64,000 nt of DNA from Comamonas terrae (lineage in GTDB: Bacteria > Pseudomonadota > Gammaproteobacteria > Burkholderiales > Burkholderiaceae_C): contig NZ_BCNT01000007.1 of NCBI RefSeq assembly GCF_001544075.1, forward strand, positions 186,001 to 250,000, given 5' to 3'. The translations under genes were made by a program, and so were the position numbers. The notes below the pieces were generated by a model. It was not told the DNA's origin and searched no databases. It saw only the letters and a program-made list of their open reading frames with translations. This document shows, piece by piece, positions 16,368-25,274 of the stretch (the first letter of the stretch is position 1; every line of letters begins with the position of its first letter).

Positions 16368-18515
16368 TCAATGGATTCTCATGCCCGGTGTGGCGCCGGG
16401 GAAGGGCTCCAGCACATAGATGCCGGGCTGGGCTTTCTCGTCGGCGTGGCTGGCGGCCAGCACCATGCCTTCGGAAATGCCGAACTTCATCTTGCGCGGC
16501 GCGAGGTTGGCCACCATCACGGTGAGCTTGCCCTGCAGCTGCTCGGGCTGGTACATGCTGCTGATGCCGCTGAACACATTGCGTGTCCTGGGCTGGCCGC
16601 TCTCGTCCTTTTCACCCACATCCAGCGTCAGCTGCAGCAGCTTGGTCGAACCTTCCACGGCCTTGCACTCCAGAATTCTGGCGATGCGCAGGTCCACCTT
16701 GGCAAAGTCCTCGATGCCGATGGTCTCGGCCAGGGGTTCGCCGCCGGGGGCATGGGGGTCGATCGCGGGCTCGGCTTTTTTCGCTGCCTTCTTGTCGGCC
16801 TTGGCGGGCTCGGCCGCAGCTGCGGCCTGGCCGGCGGGCGCTTCGAACAGGGCTTCGAGCTGCTTGGGGTCGACGCGCTGCATCAGGTGCTTGTATTCGC
16901 CGATCTGGTGGTCCTGGCCCAGGGGCTGGTCCACGTCGGCAAAGCTTTCGGGCGGCACGATGAGGAAGTTCGCCACTTCGGCGGCCACGCCGGGCAGGAT
17001 GGGCTTGAGGTAGATGGTCAGGATGCGGAAGGCTTCGATGCAGGTGGAGCACACATCCTGCAGGCGCGCCTCCATGCCTTCCTTCTTGGCCAGTTCCCAG
17101 GGCTTGTTGGCGTCCACATAGCTGTTGACCTTGTCGCACAGCAGCATGATCTCGCGCGCGGCGCGGGCCGTGTCGCGGGCCTCGTAGGCGGTCACGATGG
17201 CGTCCTTTTGCTCGCGCAGCTGGGCCAGCAGGGCCTGGCCGTCCTCGCTGACGGCGCCCAGCCTGCCGCCGAAGCGCTTGGCGATAAAGCCCGCGGCGCG
17301 GCTGGCGATGTTCACGTACTTGCCGATCAGGTCGGAGTTGACGCGCAGCATGAAGTCTTCGGGGTTGAAGTCGATGTCTTCGTTCCTGCCGTTGAGCTTG
17401 GCGCCCAGGTAGTAGCGCAGCCACTCGGGGTTCATGTTCAGCGCCAGGTACTTGAGCGGGTCCAGGCCCGTGCCGCGGCTCTTGCTCATCTTCTCGCCGT
17501 TGTTCACCGTCATGAAGCCGTGCACGCAGATGCGGGTCGGCGTCTTGCGGCCGCTGAACTTGAGCATGGCGGGCCAGAACAGCGTGTGGAAGGTGATGAT
17601 GTCCTTGCCGATGAAGTGGTACTGCTCCAGGGCCGGGTCGGCCATGTAGGCGTCAAAGTCCTCGCCGCGCCGGTTCAGCAGGTTCTTGAGCGAGGCCAGG
17701 TAGCCCACGGGCGCATCCAGCCAGACGTAGAAGTACTTGCCCGGCGCGTCGGGAATCTCGATGCCGAAGTAGGGCGCATCGCGCGAGATGTCCCAGTCGT
17801 CCAGGCCTTCGCTGGTGCTGCCGTCGGGATTGGTGCGCACGCCGAACCATTCCTTGATCTTGGCGGCCACTTCGGGCTGCACGTGCTGGCCGTTCTGCGT
17901 CCACTCGGTCAGGAACTCCACGGCGCGCGGGTCCGAGAGCTTGAAGAAGAAGTGCTCCGAGGTCTTGATGACGGGCTTGGCGCCCGACAGGGCCGAGTAC
18001 GGGTTGATCAGGTCGGTGGGCGCGTAGACCGAGCTGCAGACCTCGCAGTTGTCGCCGTACTGGTCCTTGGCGTGGCAGCGCGGGCATTCGCCCTTGATGA
18101 AGCGGTCGGGCAGGAACATGTTCTTCTCGGGGTCGAAGAACTGCTCGATGGTGCGCGTCTCGATGAAGCCGGCCTTCTTGAGGTCCAGGTAGATCTGCCT
18201 GGACAGCTCGTGGTTCTCGGGGCTGTCGGTGTTGCTCCAGTTGTCGAAGGCGATGTGGAAGCCGTCAAGGTACTGCTTGCGGCCCGCGGCGATGTCGGCC
18301 ACGAACTGCTGGGGCGTCTTGCCGGCCTTCTCGGCCGCGATCATGATGGGCGCGCCGTGGGCATCGTCGGCGCCCACGAAGTTGACCGCATTGCCCTGCA
18401 TTCGCTGCGCACGCACCCAGGTGTCGGCCTGGATGTATTCCATGATGTGGCCGATGTGGAAATTGCCGTTGGCATACGGCAGGGCGGTGGTGACGAAGAT
18501 TTTGCGTGCGGTCAT
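16368..18515 (-). CDS. metG: Methionine-tRNA ligase
   Basis: MetG charges tRNA-Met and initiator tRNA. The 715-residue protein has the class I signatures [10 protein letters not shown] (near residue 20) and KMSKS in [12 protein letters not shown]. The connective domain has zinc ligands [17 protein letters not shown], and a C-terminal EMAP/Trbp111-like tRNA-binding domain lies at about 610-715 ([11 protein letters not shown]). An Ala/Lys-rich linker joins body and appended domain. The ATG at 18515 ([13 protein letters not shown]) matches the family start; a GTG six codons upstream is also possible. No T-box or SAM-type leader was recognised upstream. Confidence 0.97.
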   Translation of the reverse strand: MTARKIFVTTALPYANGNFHIGHIMEYIQADTWVRAQRMQGNAVNFVGADDAHGAPIMIAAEKAGKTPQQFVADIAAGRKQYLDGFHIAFDNWSNTDSPENHELSRQIYLDLKKAGFIETRTIEQFFDPEKNMFLPDRFIKGECPRCHAKDQYGDNCEVCSSVYAPTDLINPYSALSGAKPVIKTSEHFFFKLSDPRAVEFLTEWTQNGQHVQPEVAAKIKEWFGVRTNPDGSTSEGLDDWDISRDAPYFGIEIPDAPGKYFYVWLDAPVGYLASLKNLLNRRGEDFDAYMADPALEQYHFIGKDIITFHTLFWPAMLKFSGRKTPTRICVHGFMTVNNGEKMSKSRGTGLDPLKYLALNMNPEWLRYYLGAKLNGRNEDIDFNPEDFMLRVNSDLIGKYVNIASRAAGFIAKRFGGRLGAVSEDGQALLAQLREQKDAIVTAYEARDTARAAREIMLLCDKVNSYVDANKPWELAKKEGMEARLQDVCSTCIEAFRILTIYLKPILPGVAAEVANFLIVPPESFADVDQPLGQDHQIGEYKHLMQRVDPKQLEALFEAPAGQAAAAAEPAKADKKAAKKAEPAIDPHAPGGEPLAETIGIEDFAKVDLRIARILECKAVEGSTKLLQLTLDVGEKDESGQPRTRNVFSGISSMYQPEQLQGKLTVMVANLAPRKMKFGISEGMVLAASHADEKAQPGIYVLEPFPGATPGMRIH

Positions 18516-18731
18516 GGGAAAAACTGCTTTCACGGTGAACCCGGCATTTTAGAAGCGCGCGCCGCAGGCCGCCGGCTGCCGGGTCTTGTCAGGGGCGGCG
18601 CGGCTGCCGGCTTCCGCGGAATGCTCCTGAAAAAGAAGCTTCCTGCGCGTGATCTGATTGAAGATCAATGAATATCCATGCTCAATCCATTGGACGGAAG
18701 GCGCCAGGTGCTCCTGATTGGGTAGCGTGGC

Positions 18732-20030
18732 TCATTCGTCCGGTGCCGGCGCCGCCGGGACATGCCGGGGCCCGGGCCAGCCCAGGAACTCGGCGATCTC
18801 GCCGCTGCGCGCCAGCGCGTCGCGCCGCCCCAGCGCCAGCAGCTCGCGTGTGTAGCTTTGCTCGAACAGAAGATAGCTGGCCAGCGCGCCGTCGCGCATG
18901 GCGTCGCCCGCGTGGCTGCGCACGCCCAGCGTGCTCAGCAGCGCGCGCACCGACAGCGGCAGCTGGTCGATATGGCGCGTGGCAATGTCGTCCACGGGTT
19001 CGGACGGCGTGATGCTCAGCACCTCGATGGGGCGCAGCTGGCTGTGCACGCGCTCGGCCGGCGAGATCAGCGCCAGCGTCTGGTTGATGCGCTCCGCGCG
19101 CTCTATGTCCACGTTCAGCGTGTCCAGGAAGATGCTCGACAGCGCATGGCCGGCCACCTGGGCCAGCGTGGGGTAGCCGGCGTCGGCCACGGGCTGCTCG
19201 CCCGGCTGGCCGCGCCGCCGGCCCGGGTCGATCACCATGATCTTCTGCGCGCCCAGGTGGATGGCCGGGGCCAGCGGCGCCGTCTGGCGCATGGAGCCGT
19301 CGCCGAAATATTCCACATGGCCGTCCAGCGGCAGAGCCACGGCCGGAAAGAGAAAGGGCAGGGCGGCCGAGGCCAGCAGGTGCTCGCGGCCCAGCTGGGC
19401 CGGTACGGCCCGGCGCTGGTTGCGCACCCAGGGACTGAGCGCCTGCCGGGTCTGGAAGAAGGTGACGTGCTGGCCGCTGCTGTAGCTTGAGGCCGTGATG
19501 GCCAGCGCATGCAGATGGCCGTCGACCACGAGCTGGGGCAGGCGCTCGAACGGCATGAGATCGCTGGCCAGCAGCTTTTCCAGCGGCGTGTTGTCCAGCA
19601 GCGAGCGCGGCCGCGTCATGCCCCAGCGGGCCAGGGCCCAGCCCAGAGACAGCAGGGTCAGCCAGCGTGCGCCGCTGCGCAGCACGCTCAGGGAGTCGGC
19701 ACGGTAGATGTCCTCGGTGTGCATGTTGCGCCAGACATGGGCCATGCGCCGCACGGCGCTGTCGAAGTGGTCGCAGTGGCAGGCCAGGGCCGTCACGTTG
19801 ATGGCGCCCGCCGAGGTGCCGGTCAGCACGGGAAAGGGGTTGGGGCCGTGGCGCAGGCCGCAGTCGCGGCGGATTTCGGCGATCGCCTCGAGCACACCGA
19901 CCTGGTAGGCGGCGCGCGCGCCGCCGCCGCTGAGCAGCAGGCCGGTGCGCGCGATCATGGAGGACGGCGCGGAGGCTTCGGCGGGGGGATTTCCCGGGAC
20001 GGGCAAAGAGGGAATGCTTGCGGCCACCAT
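18732..20030 (-). CDS. Patatin-like phospholipase
   Basis: A 432-residue protein of the bacterial patatin family. The N-terminal domain has the oxyanion-hole glycine run LLLSGGGARAAYQVGVL (about residues 31-47), the nucleophile motif GTSAG and the catalytic Asp in YFGDGSMRQ. The product is predicted to hydrolyse acyl ester bonds of phospholipids or other lipids. No signal peptide or type V translocator is seen, so it is probably cytoplasmic. The C-terminal 150 residues are helical and of unknown role. The gene lies between metG and the Mrr-like gene on the same strand. Confidence 0.9.
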   Translation of the reverse strand: MVAASIPSLPVPGNPPAEASAPSSMIARTGLLLSGGGARAAYQVGVLEAIAEIRRDCGLRHGPNPFPVLTGTSAGAINVTALACHCDHFDSAVRRMAHVWRNMHTEDIYRADSLSVLRSGARWLTLLSLGWALARWGMTRPRSLLDNTPLEKLLASDLMPFERLPQLVVDGHLHALAITASSYSSGQHVTFFQTRQALSPWVRNQRRAVPAQLGREHLLASAALPFLFPAVALPLDGHVEYFGDGSMRQTAPLAPAIHLGAQKIMVIDPGRRRGQPGEQPVADAGYPTLAQVAGHALSSIFLDTLNVDIERAERINQTLALISPAERVHSQLRPIEVLSITPSEPVDDIATRHIDQLPLSVRALLSTLGVRSHAGDAMRDGALASYLLFEQSYTRELLALGRRDALARSGEIAEFLGWPGPRHVPAAPAPDE

Positions 20031-20082
20031 GGCCGCAGTGTGCCTGCAATGGCCGCCCCTGTCCTGGGGCGCTTCCCCGGGG

Positions 20083-20646
20083 TCAGCGCTTTGGCTTGGC
20101 GATCAGCGTTGCCAGCGCAGTGCGGTCCAGCACCATCACGCCATGCTCGGCCGCCCAGGTGGCCGCATTGCCGCCCAGGGGCTGCATGGCGACGTAGACG
20201 CTGGCGCCCGCCTGCTGGCGCCGGGCTGCCTCGGCCAGCTCGCGCAGCGGCTCCACGCCGTGGCTGGCCGCCTTCCAGCGCCTGGCGCTGACCACCAGGG
20301 TCTGGCCGTTGCGCTCCAGCAGCAGGTCGGCTCCGGCCATGTCCAGGCGCTGCACCGTATAGCCCTCGGCCTGCCAGGCCGCTTCCAGCTGGGCGCAGAA
20401 GTCGCTCCAGGACTGCTGGCGCAGCGTCTCCTCGATCTGCGCCAGGCGCACCGGGCTGGGCGCGCGCATCTGCCTGTAGAACGCCATGCAGCCCACGATG
20501 AAGAACGGGAAGGCGCCCAGGGCGGCGAACGGCGAGATGTCCTTGGGAAATACGGCCAGCGACACCAGCGCCACGGCGGCGCAGATCGCAAAGCTGATCC
20601 ACCAGCGCGAGCGCAGCAGGATTGCAAACAAGGAGTTTTCGGCCAT
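20083..20646 (-). CDS. Membrane-anchored Mrr-like (restriction endonuclease-fold) protein, possibly inactive
   Basis: A 187-residue protein with two N-terminal transmembrane helices (about 12-30 and 38-58) and a C-terminal domain (about 70-185) like Mrr endonucleases. It contains AEGYTVQRLDMAGADLLLERNG followed by TLVVSARRWK. In active Mrr proteins the latter strand carries the Q-x-K motif; here that position reads S-A-R, so catalysis may be lost. Membrane-linked Mrr-like proteins are widespread and uncharacterised. I chose the ATG at 20646 because upstream in-frame sequence is not protein-like. It is divergent from apbC. Confidence 0.7.
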   Translation of the reverse strand: MAENSLFAILLRSRWWISFAICAAVALVSLAVFPKDISPFAALGAFPFFIVGCMAFYRQMRAPSPVRLAQIEETLRQQSWSDFCAQLEAAWQAEGYTVQRLDMAGADLLLERNGQTLVVSARRWKAASHGVEPLRELAEAARRQQAGASVYVAMQPLGGNAATWAAEHGVMVLDRTALATLIAKPKR

Positions 20647-20852
20647 CTTCAGTTTCACGGACTGTCTCTCTATCGGTATCTGTGGGACGGCGCCGGCGGG
20701 GCGCAAGGCAAGCCCGCATTGTCTCTCGGGCGGCGGCGCATGGCCGCGATCCTTGTGCGCGGCGGCGGAGATCGCCGGCACGCACTAGGGTTGGAAGCGT
20801 TCGCTAGACTATCCCTCATCCGAGAAATCACCAGAACAATCCTCCACAAGCA

Positions 20853-21944
20853 ATGGCAGTTACTGAACAAGCGCTCCTGGCCGCACTCTCCGGCGTGCTC
20901 GATCCGCATACGGGCAAGGACTTCGTGAGCACGCGCGCCGTGCGCAATCTGCAGATCGCCGGCGGCGATGTGTCCTTCGAGGTGGAAATGGGCTATCCGG
21001 CCCGGAGCCTGCAGCCCGCGCTGCGCAGCCAGTTCATCGCGGCGGCCAGGACGGTCGAAGGCGTGGGCAATGTCTCCGTCAACATCGCCACCAAGGTCGC
21101 GGCCCATGCGGTGCAGCGCGGCGTGCAGCTGCTGCCGGGCGTGAAGAACATCATCGCCATCTCCTCGGGCAAGGGCGGGGTGGGCAAGAGCACGACCACG
21201 GCCAATCTCGCCCTGGCGCTGGCCGCCGAGGGCGCGCGCGTGGGCATCCTGGATGCCGACATCTACGGCCCCAGCCAGCCCATGATGATGGGCGTCTCCG
21301 GCAAGCCCGAGAGCACGGACGGCAAGACCATGGAGCCGCTCGAGAACCACGGCGTGCAGGTCATGTCCATCGGCCTGCTGGTCAACAACGACCAGGCCAT
21401 GATATGGCGCGGCCCCATGGCCACGCAGGCGCTGGAGCAGATGCTGCGCCAGACCAACTGGAAGGACCTGGACTATCTGCTGGTGGACATGCCGCCCGGC
21501 ACCGGCGACATCCAGCTGACCCTGGCCCAGCGCGTGCCCATGACGGGCGCCGTGGTCGTGACCACGCCGCAGGACATCGCGCTGATCGACGCCAAGAAGG
21601 GCGTGCAGATGTTCGAGAAGGTGGGCGTGCCCATCCTGGGCCTGGTGGAGAACATGGCGGCCCATGTCTGCACCCAGTGCGGCCATGTGGAGCACATCTT
21701 CGGCGCCGACGGCGGCAAGAAGATGGCGGCCGAGCAGCACATCGACTACCTGGGCGCGCTGCCCCTGTCGCTGCAGATCCGCCTGCAGGCCGACAGCGGC
21801 AGGCCCACGGTGGTGGCCGAGCCCGAGAGCGAGGCTGCCCAGGTCTACAAGAAGGTGGCACGCGACCTGGCCGTGAAGGTGGCCCTCAAGGCGAAGGACT
21901 TCACGAGCAAGTTTCCGACCATCACGGTGAGCCAGGGCACCTGA
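20853..21944 (+). CDS. apbC: Iron-sulfur cluster carrier protein, Mrp/NBP35 type
   Basis: ApbC is a P-loop ATPase that binds and delivers 4Fe-4S clusters. The 363-residue protein has an N-terminal MIP18-like domain (about 1-85) and an ATPase domain with the deviant Walker A ISSGKGGVGKSTTTANLA, DADIYGPSQPMMMG, the Walker B-like DYLLVDMPPGTGDIQL and the cluster-binding CxxC in HVCTQCGH. In many proteobacteria mrp lies directly divergent from metG; here the patatin and Mrr-like genes sit between. Confidence 0.95.
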   Translation: MAVTEQALLAALSGVLDPHTGKDFVSTRAVRNLQIAGGDVSFEVEMGYPARSLQPALRSQFIAAARTVEGVGNVSVNIATKVAAHAVQRGVQLLPGVKNIIAISSGKGGVGKSTTTANLALALAAEGARVGILDADIYGPSQPMMMGVSGKPESTDGKTMEPLENHGVQVMSIGLLVNNDQAMIWRGPMATQALEQMLRQTNWKDLDYLLVDMPPGTGDIQLTLAQRVPMTGAVVVTTPQDIALIDAKKGVQMFEKVGVPILGLVENMAAHVCTQCGHVEHIFGADGGKKMAAEQHIDYLGALPLSLQIRLQADSGRPTVVAEPESEAAQVYKKVARDLAVKVALKAKDFTSKFPTITVSQGT

Positions 21945-21977
21945 GCCCGGCGGCCCGCCCCTTGGCCTCTTGAAGAA

Positions 21978-22002
21978 CAACGCCCGCTATCTGCGGGCGT
22001 TG
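21978..22002. terminator. Bidirectional terminator between apbC and LysR gene
   Basis: CAACGCCCGC (21978-21987) and GCGGGCGTTG (21993-22002) form a perfect 10-bp stem with a 5-nt loop between the convergent ends of apbC and the LysR gene. On the minus strand it is followed by a T-rich stretch; on the plus strand there is no T run, so it may work better for the LysR gene. Confidence 0.7.
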
Positions 22003-22008
22003 CCGCAT

Positions 22009-22893
22009 CTAGCCGAAGCGCTTTTTCCTGGCCATCTCGCGCGCCAGCGCCACAAAGCCGGCCGCGGCCGGCGACAGGCGCTCCAGGCTGCGCACGGCCA
22101 GGCCCGTGACGCGGCGCTGGCGCGGCGAGAGGCTGCGGTAGACCATGCCGGCCGGCGGCTCTGCGGGCACGGCCAGCCGCGCGGCGATCGCGGTCGCCTG
22201 CCCCTGGGCCACGAAGCCCAGCATCGAGGACATCTGCTCAAAGTGGTAGATCGCATCGGGCTGGGCGCCGGCTTCGGCCAGGAATCGGTCGATCTGCGCG
22301 CCCGAGCCGGCCGAGGTGCGGATGAAGGGCTCGCCCTGCAGGTCCGCGGCACGGATGCTGCGCTGGCCCGCGAGCCGGTGTGCGGCCGGCAGCAGGGCCA
22401 CCAGCTCGTCCTCGACCAGGGGGATGGTCTCGAAGCGCTCGTCGGGCAGCACCACGAAGCCGATTTCCACGCGCCGCTCCAGCAGCCACTTGACCACGGT
22501 GTCGTCGTTCTGCTCGTCCACCTGGACCTGCACGGCCGGCTGGCGGAGCCGATATTCGGCAAGCAGCTGCGGCAGCAGCCGCAAGGAAGAGGTCGCGCCG
22601 AACGAGGCCACGCGCAGCGTGCCGCGCGCCATGCCGCGCTCGGCATCGGCTTCCTGGCGCAGCGCCTCTTTCTGCTGCAGGATGTCGTTGGCGCGCTGCA
22701 GCAGGCGCGTGCCCGCATCGGTCAGCGAGGAGCTGGGGCCTTCGCGCCGCACCAGCTGGACCTGAAGCTCCCCCTCCAGCGCGCGCATGGCGTGGCTGAC
22801 GGCACTCTGGGTAATGCCCAGCAGCGCGGCCGCACGTGAAAAACTGCCGGCGCGCGCCAGCGCCGCGAACACTTCGAGTTGGGCGAATGTCAT
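22009..22893 (-). CDS. LysR-family transcriptional regulator
   Basis: A 294-residue LysR protein. The N-terminal winged helix-turn-helix is evident: MTFAQLEVFAALARAGSFSRA and then ITQSAVSHAMRALEGELQV. The C-terminal effector domain (about 90-290) has the periplasmic-binding-protein fold pattern. It is transcribed away from an EamA transporter gene with 50 bp between starts, so it likely controls that gene in response to an unknown ligand. A symmetric T-N-A-type site lies in the gap. Confidence 0.92.
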   Translation of the reverse strand: MTFAQLEVFAALARAGSFSRAAALLGITQSAVSHAMRALEGELQVQLVRREGPSSSLTDAGTRLLQRANDILQQKEALRQEADAERGMARGTLRVASFGATSSLRLLPQLLAEYRLRQPAVQVQVDEQNDDTVVKWLLERRVEIGFVVLPDERFETIPLVEDELVALLPAAHRLAGQRSIRAADLQGEPFIRTSAGSGAQIDRFLAEAGAQPDAIYHFEQMSSMLGFVAQGQATAIAARLAVPAEPPAGMVYRSLSPRQRRVTGLAVRSLERLSPAAAGFVALAREMARKKRFG

Positions 22894-22902
22894 GAATGTT
22901 TG

Positions 22903-22918
22903 CTCATTTGTCTATGAG
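22903..22918. promoter_or_regulatory. Possible LysR operator between the LysR and EamA genes
   Basis: CTCAT and ATGAG form an inverted repeat separated by 6 bp in the 50-bp divergent intergenic region, fitting the dyad type bound by LysR proteins. It overlaps an alternative upstream start of the transporter, which supports the later start at 22944. Confidence 0.4.
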
Positions 22919-22943
22919 GCTGCATGAAGACATAGTACGCGCC

Positions 22944-23891
22944 ATGATGACCCGTGATTCCTTTGGCCCGCACCTGCGGCTTGTCGGCATGGCCCTGCTC
23001 TGGGGCGCTTCCTGGCCTGCGGGCCGCGTGATCGCCCAGAACATGCCGCCGCTGGCTGCGGCCAGCCTGCGCTTTGTGCTTGCCGTCATGGTGCTGCTGC
23101 CCTGGATGTACTGCGCCGGCGGCTTTGCCGGCCTCAAGGGCTGGAGCGCGAGGCGCTGGCTGGGCATGGGAGCCGCCGGCGCCACCGGCGTTTTCGGCTA
23201 TGCCTCGTTCTTCCTGCTGGGCCTGCAGCATGTGCCGGCCGGCAAGGCGGCGCTGGTCATCACGCTCAATCCCGTGGTCACGCTGCTGCTGGCCGTGTGG
23301 CTGTTTCGGGAGCGCATCAACCGCGTCATCGCCTCGGGCATGCTGCTGGCGGCGCTGGGGGCCGTGGTCGTCATCTCGCACGGCCGGCCGCTGGAGATCC
23401 TGCAAGGTGCCGTGGGCACCGGCGAGGCGCTGATCCTGGGCTGCGTGGCCTGCTGGGTGTCGTACACGCTGATCGGCCGCTGGCTGCTCACGGGCGTGGA
23501 TGCGCTTTCGGCCACGGCCGTCACGTCCACCGTGGGCGCTGTGCTGCTGCTGGCCGCCAGTCTGGTCGTGGAAGGGCCTGCGGGCCTTGCCGCCGCCCTT
23601 CACGGCACCTGGCAGGCCTGGATGGCCCTGCTGTTCCTGGCCTTTGGCGCCACGGCCCTGGCCTATGCCTGGTATTTCGACGGGGTCAAGGCCCTGGGCG
23701 CGGGCGCGGCCTCGGGCTATATCACGCTGGTGCCGGTGATCGGCGTGGTGTTCTCTGCCTTGCTGCTGGGCGAGGAGATCGATGCCTCCATGCTGGTGGG
23801 CGGCGCCATGGCCGTGGCCGGCACGGTGGTCATGAACTGGGGGCGCAGGCCGGCAGCAGCTGCCCTGTCCACGAGGCGGGTGGCGGGTTAA
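22944..23891 (+). CDS. EamA-family (drug/metabolite) transporter
   Basis: A 315-residue inner-membrane protein with about ten transmembrane helices in two EamA halves. The first half opens with GMALLWGASWPAGRVIA and the second has SYTLIGRWLL and ends GGAMAVAGTVVMNWG. EamA proteins often export amino acids or other metabolites; the substrate cannot be told from sequence. Starts at 22914 and 22896 are also in frame, but the first overlaps a probable operator. Regulation by the divergent LysR protein is likely. Confidence 0.88.
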   Translation: MMTRDSFGPHLRLVGMALLWGASWPAGRVIAQNMPPLAAASLRFVLAVMVLLPWMYCAGGFAGLKGWSARRWLGMGAAGATGVFGYASFFLLGLQHVPAGKAALVITLNPVVTLLLAVWLFRERINRVIASGMLLAALGAVVVISHGRPLEILQGAVGTGEALILGCVACWVSYTLIGRWLLTGVDALSATAVTSTVGAVLLLAASLVVEGPAGLAAALHGTWQAWMALLFLAFGATALAYAWYFDGVKALGAGAASGYITLVPVIGVVFSALLLGEEIDASMLVGGAMAVAGTVVMNWGRRPAAAALSTRRVAG

Positions 23892-24038
23892 CTCCCTCGC
23901 TGCCGCAAAGCGCGCGTATCCGCCTGCCCGGGCATGGGCGCATGCGCCATGGGCAGGAACACGACCGCGCCCAGGCTCACCGGGCTGCTGGCCATCTGAG
24001 CGCTTGCAGATGCGCCTGGCGCGGACCGGTGGGGCCGC

Positions 24039-24521
24039 CTAGGCGCGCGGCACGGAGGCGAGCACGCCCGCGCAGGCGTCTTCCACCAGGTCGAGCACAT
24101 GCTCGAAGCCCTGGACGCCTCCGTAGTAGGGGTCGGGCACTTCGCGGTCGGTATGGGTGCGGCAGAAATCGGTCAGGCGGCGCAGGCGCGTCAGCCGCTC
24201 GGCGGGGCACAGGCGGCGGGCGGCGGCCTCGTTGGCGTCATCCATGACCAGTACCAGGTCGAAATCGTCGAAGTCGCTGGCCTGCAACTGGCGCGCGCGC
24301 TGCGGGCTCAGGTCGTAGCCGCGTTTTCGGGCATGGGCCTGGCTGCGCGCATCGGGCGCTTCGCCCACGTGGTAGCCATGGGTGCCGGCGGAGTCCACGG
24401 CGATGCGGTCGGACAGGCCGGCATCGGCCACCATTTTCTCCAGCACGCCATGGGCCGTGGGGCTGCGGCAGATGTTCCCCGTGCAGACCATGAGCACGCG
24501 AAACGGACGGCCGGCAGTCAT
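24039..24521 (-). CDS. Low-molecular-weight protein-tyrosine phosphatase
   Basis: A 160-residue phosphatase with the P-loop VCTGNICRSP (Cys and Arg catalytic, near residue 13) and the general-acid loop VPDPYYGG, the two signatures of the family. It probably dephosphorylates protein tyrosines, or less likely small aryl phosphates. No exopolysaccharide or tyrosine-kinase genes are nearby, so a role like Wzb is not supported by context. Its start overlaps the stop of the upstream membrane protein gene (ATGA), implying coupled translation. Confidence 0.93.
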   Translation of the reverse strand: MTAGRPFRVLMVCTGNICRSPTAHGVLEKMVADAGLSDRIAVDSAGTHGYHVGEAPDARSQAHARKRGYDLSPQRARQLQASDFDDFDLVLVMDDANEAAARRLCPAERLTRLRRLTDFCRTHTDREVPDPYYGGVQGFEHVLDLVEDACAGVLASVPRA

Positions 24522-24901
24522 GGCTGGCCCTCTTGCTCGCGGGCCTTGAGATGGGCAGCCAGCTGAGCCTCCAGTCCACCGATCTGCAGCTGCAGCTGGC
24601 GCAGGCTGCTTTGCATGGTCAGGCCCAGCAGGCGGCGCATGGCTTCGAAGAACAGCACCATGAACAGCACGACCGGCAGAACGCCCCAGCGCAGCCACGG
24701 CGATGCATGGTTGGCCCAGGCCACGATGCAGACCGCCACGGCCATGGCGACGGCCAGGTAGTTCCACTTTCTGGAGCGCTGCATCTTCAGCGCGTATTGC
24801 TGTGCGGTGTTTTCGAGTTGCTGGCCCGTGGCCTGGAGCCTGGCCAGCGATGCCTGGACTTCTTCCAGGCTTTGGGGGATGGGTGCGTTGTCGGAAGGCA
24901 T
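24518..24901 (-). CDS. Hypothetical two-helix membrane protein with flanking coiled coils
   Basis: A 127-residue protein. Residues 10-45 look like a coiled coil (LEEVQASLARLQATGQQLENTAQQ); two transmembrane helices follow at about 50-68 and 76-95, then a second amphipathic helix (LRQLQLQIGGLEAQLAAHLK). No family is recognised. The start is uncertain: ATG at 24901, or GTG at 24928 which sits too close to a GGAGG sequence. It overlaps the phosphatase start by 4 bp, so the two may work together. Confidence 0.65.
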   Translation of the reverse strand: MPSDNAPIPQSLEEVQASLARLQATGQQLENTAQQYALKMQRSRKWNYLAVAMAVAVCIVAWANHASPWLRWGVLPVVLFMVLFFEAMRRLLGLTMQSSLRQLQLQIGGLEAQLAAHLKAREQEGQP

Positions 24902-24946
24902 GGAGCCATTGTAGGAAGTGCGGGTCACCTCCAGGCTCCATGCCTT

Positions 24947-25258
24947 AGAACGTGTTTACGATCTCCTCGCGCCGCGACAGCGGCCTTGCGGGATGGGATG
25001 CTAGGGGGCGGCCCCCCGCATCCGATACCGCAGCAATAGCCGTGCTATTGCGAGGATTGGCGCGGCCGGCTAGGCAACGATGCAGACCGCCCCTGACCCG
25101 GGCGGCCGCAAAGCCGATGTCCCGAAGGGTTGGAGCGCAATCGGGCGATTTCTTCGCGCTGTCTCTTGCCTGCACCCCGGTGCAAGCTGCGAGCCATCGC
25201 TTCGAACTCATCCCGATTGCGCTCCAACGCGGCTGCGTAGAGATCGTAAATACGTTCT
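24947..25258. mobile_element. 312-bp element bounded by 19-bp inverted repeats (MITE-like candidate)
   Basis: AGAACGTGTTTACGATCTC (24947-24965) and the reverse complement of 25240-25258 differ at one base. Inside lie a second inverted pair (TTGGAGCGCAATCGGG near 25131 and its complement near 25211) and a small hairpin around GCAATAGC/GCTATTGC at 25032-25050. No transposase is encoded. A TTG-started frame (25278-25045, minus) reads partly protein-like but crosses the right end and uses its bases, so I do not call it a gene. No clear target-site duplication is visible. This occupies the 373-bp gap between the two flanking genes. Confidence 0.5.
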
Positions 25259-25274
25259 TGGTCGATCGCGGTGC

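Noticed and set aside
16251-18671. Very long open frame on the plus strand opposite metG
   Set aside because: It is antisense to a certain gene, is extremely rich in Gly/Ala/Val/His/Gln, and shows no recognisable motif. High GC content keeps the opposite frames open.
18516-18731. Possible SAM or T-box leader before metG
   Set aside because: I could not find the conserved stems or T-box sequence. Such leaders are also rare in betaproteobacteria.
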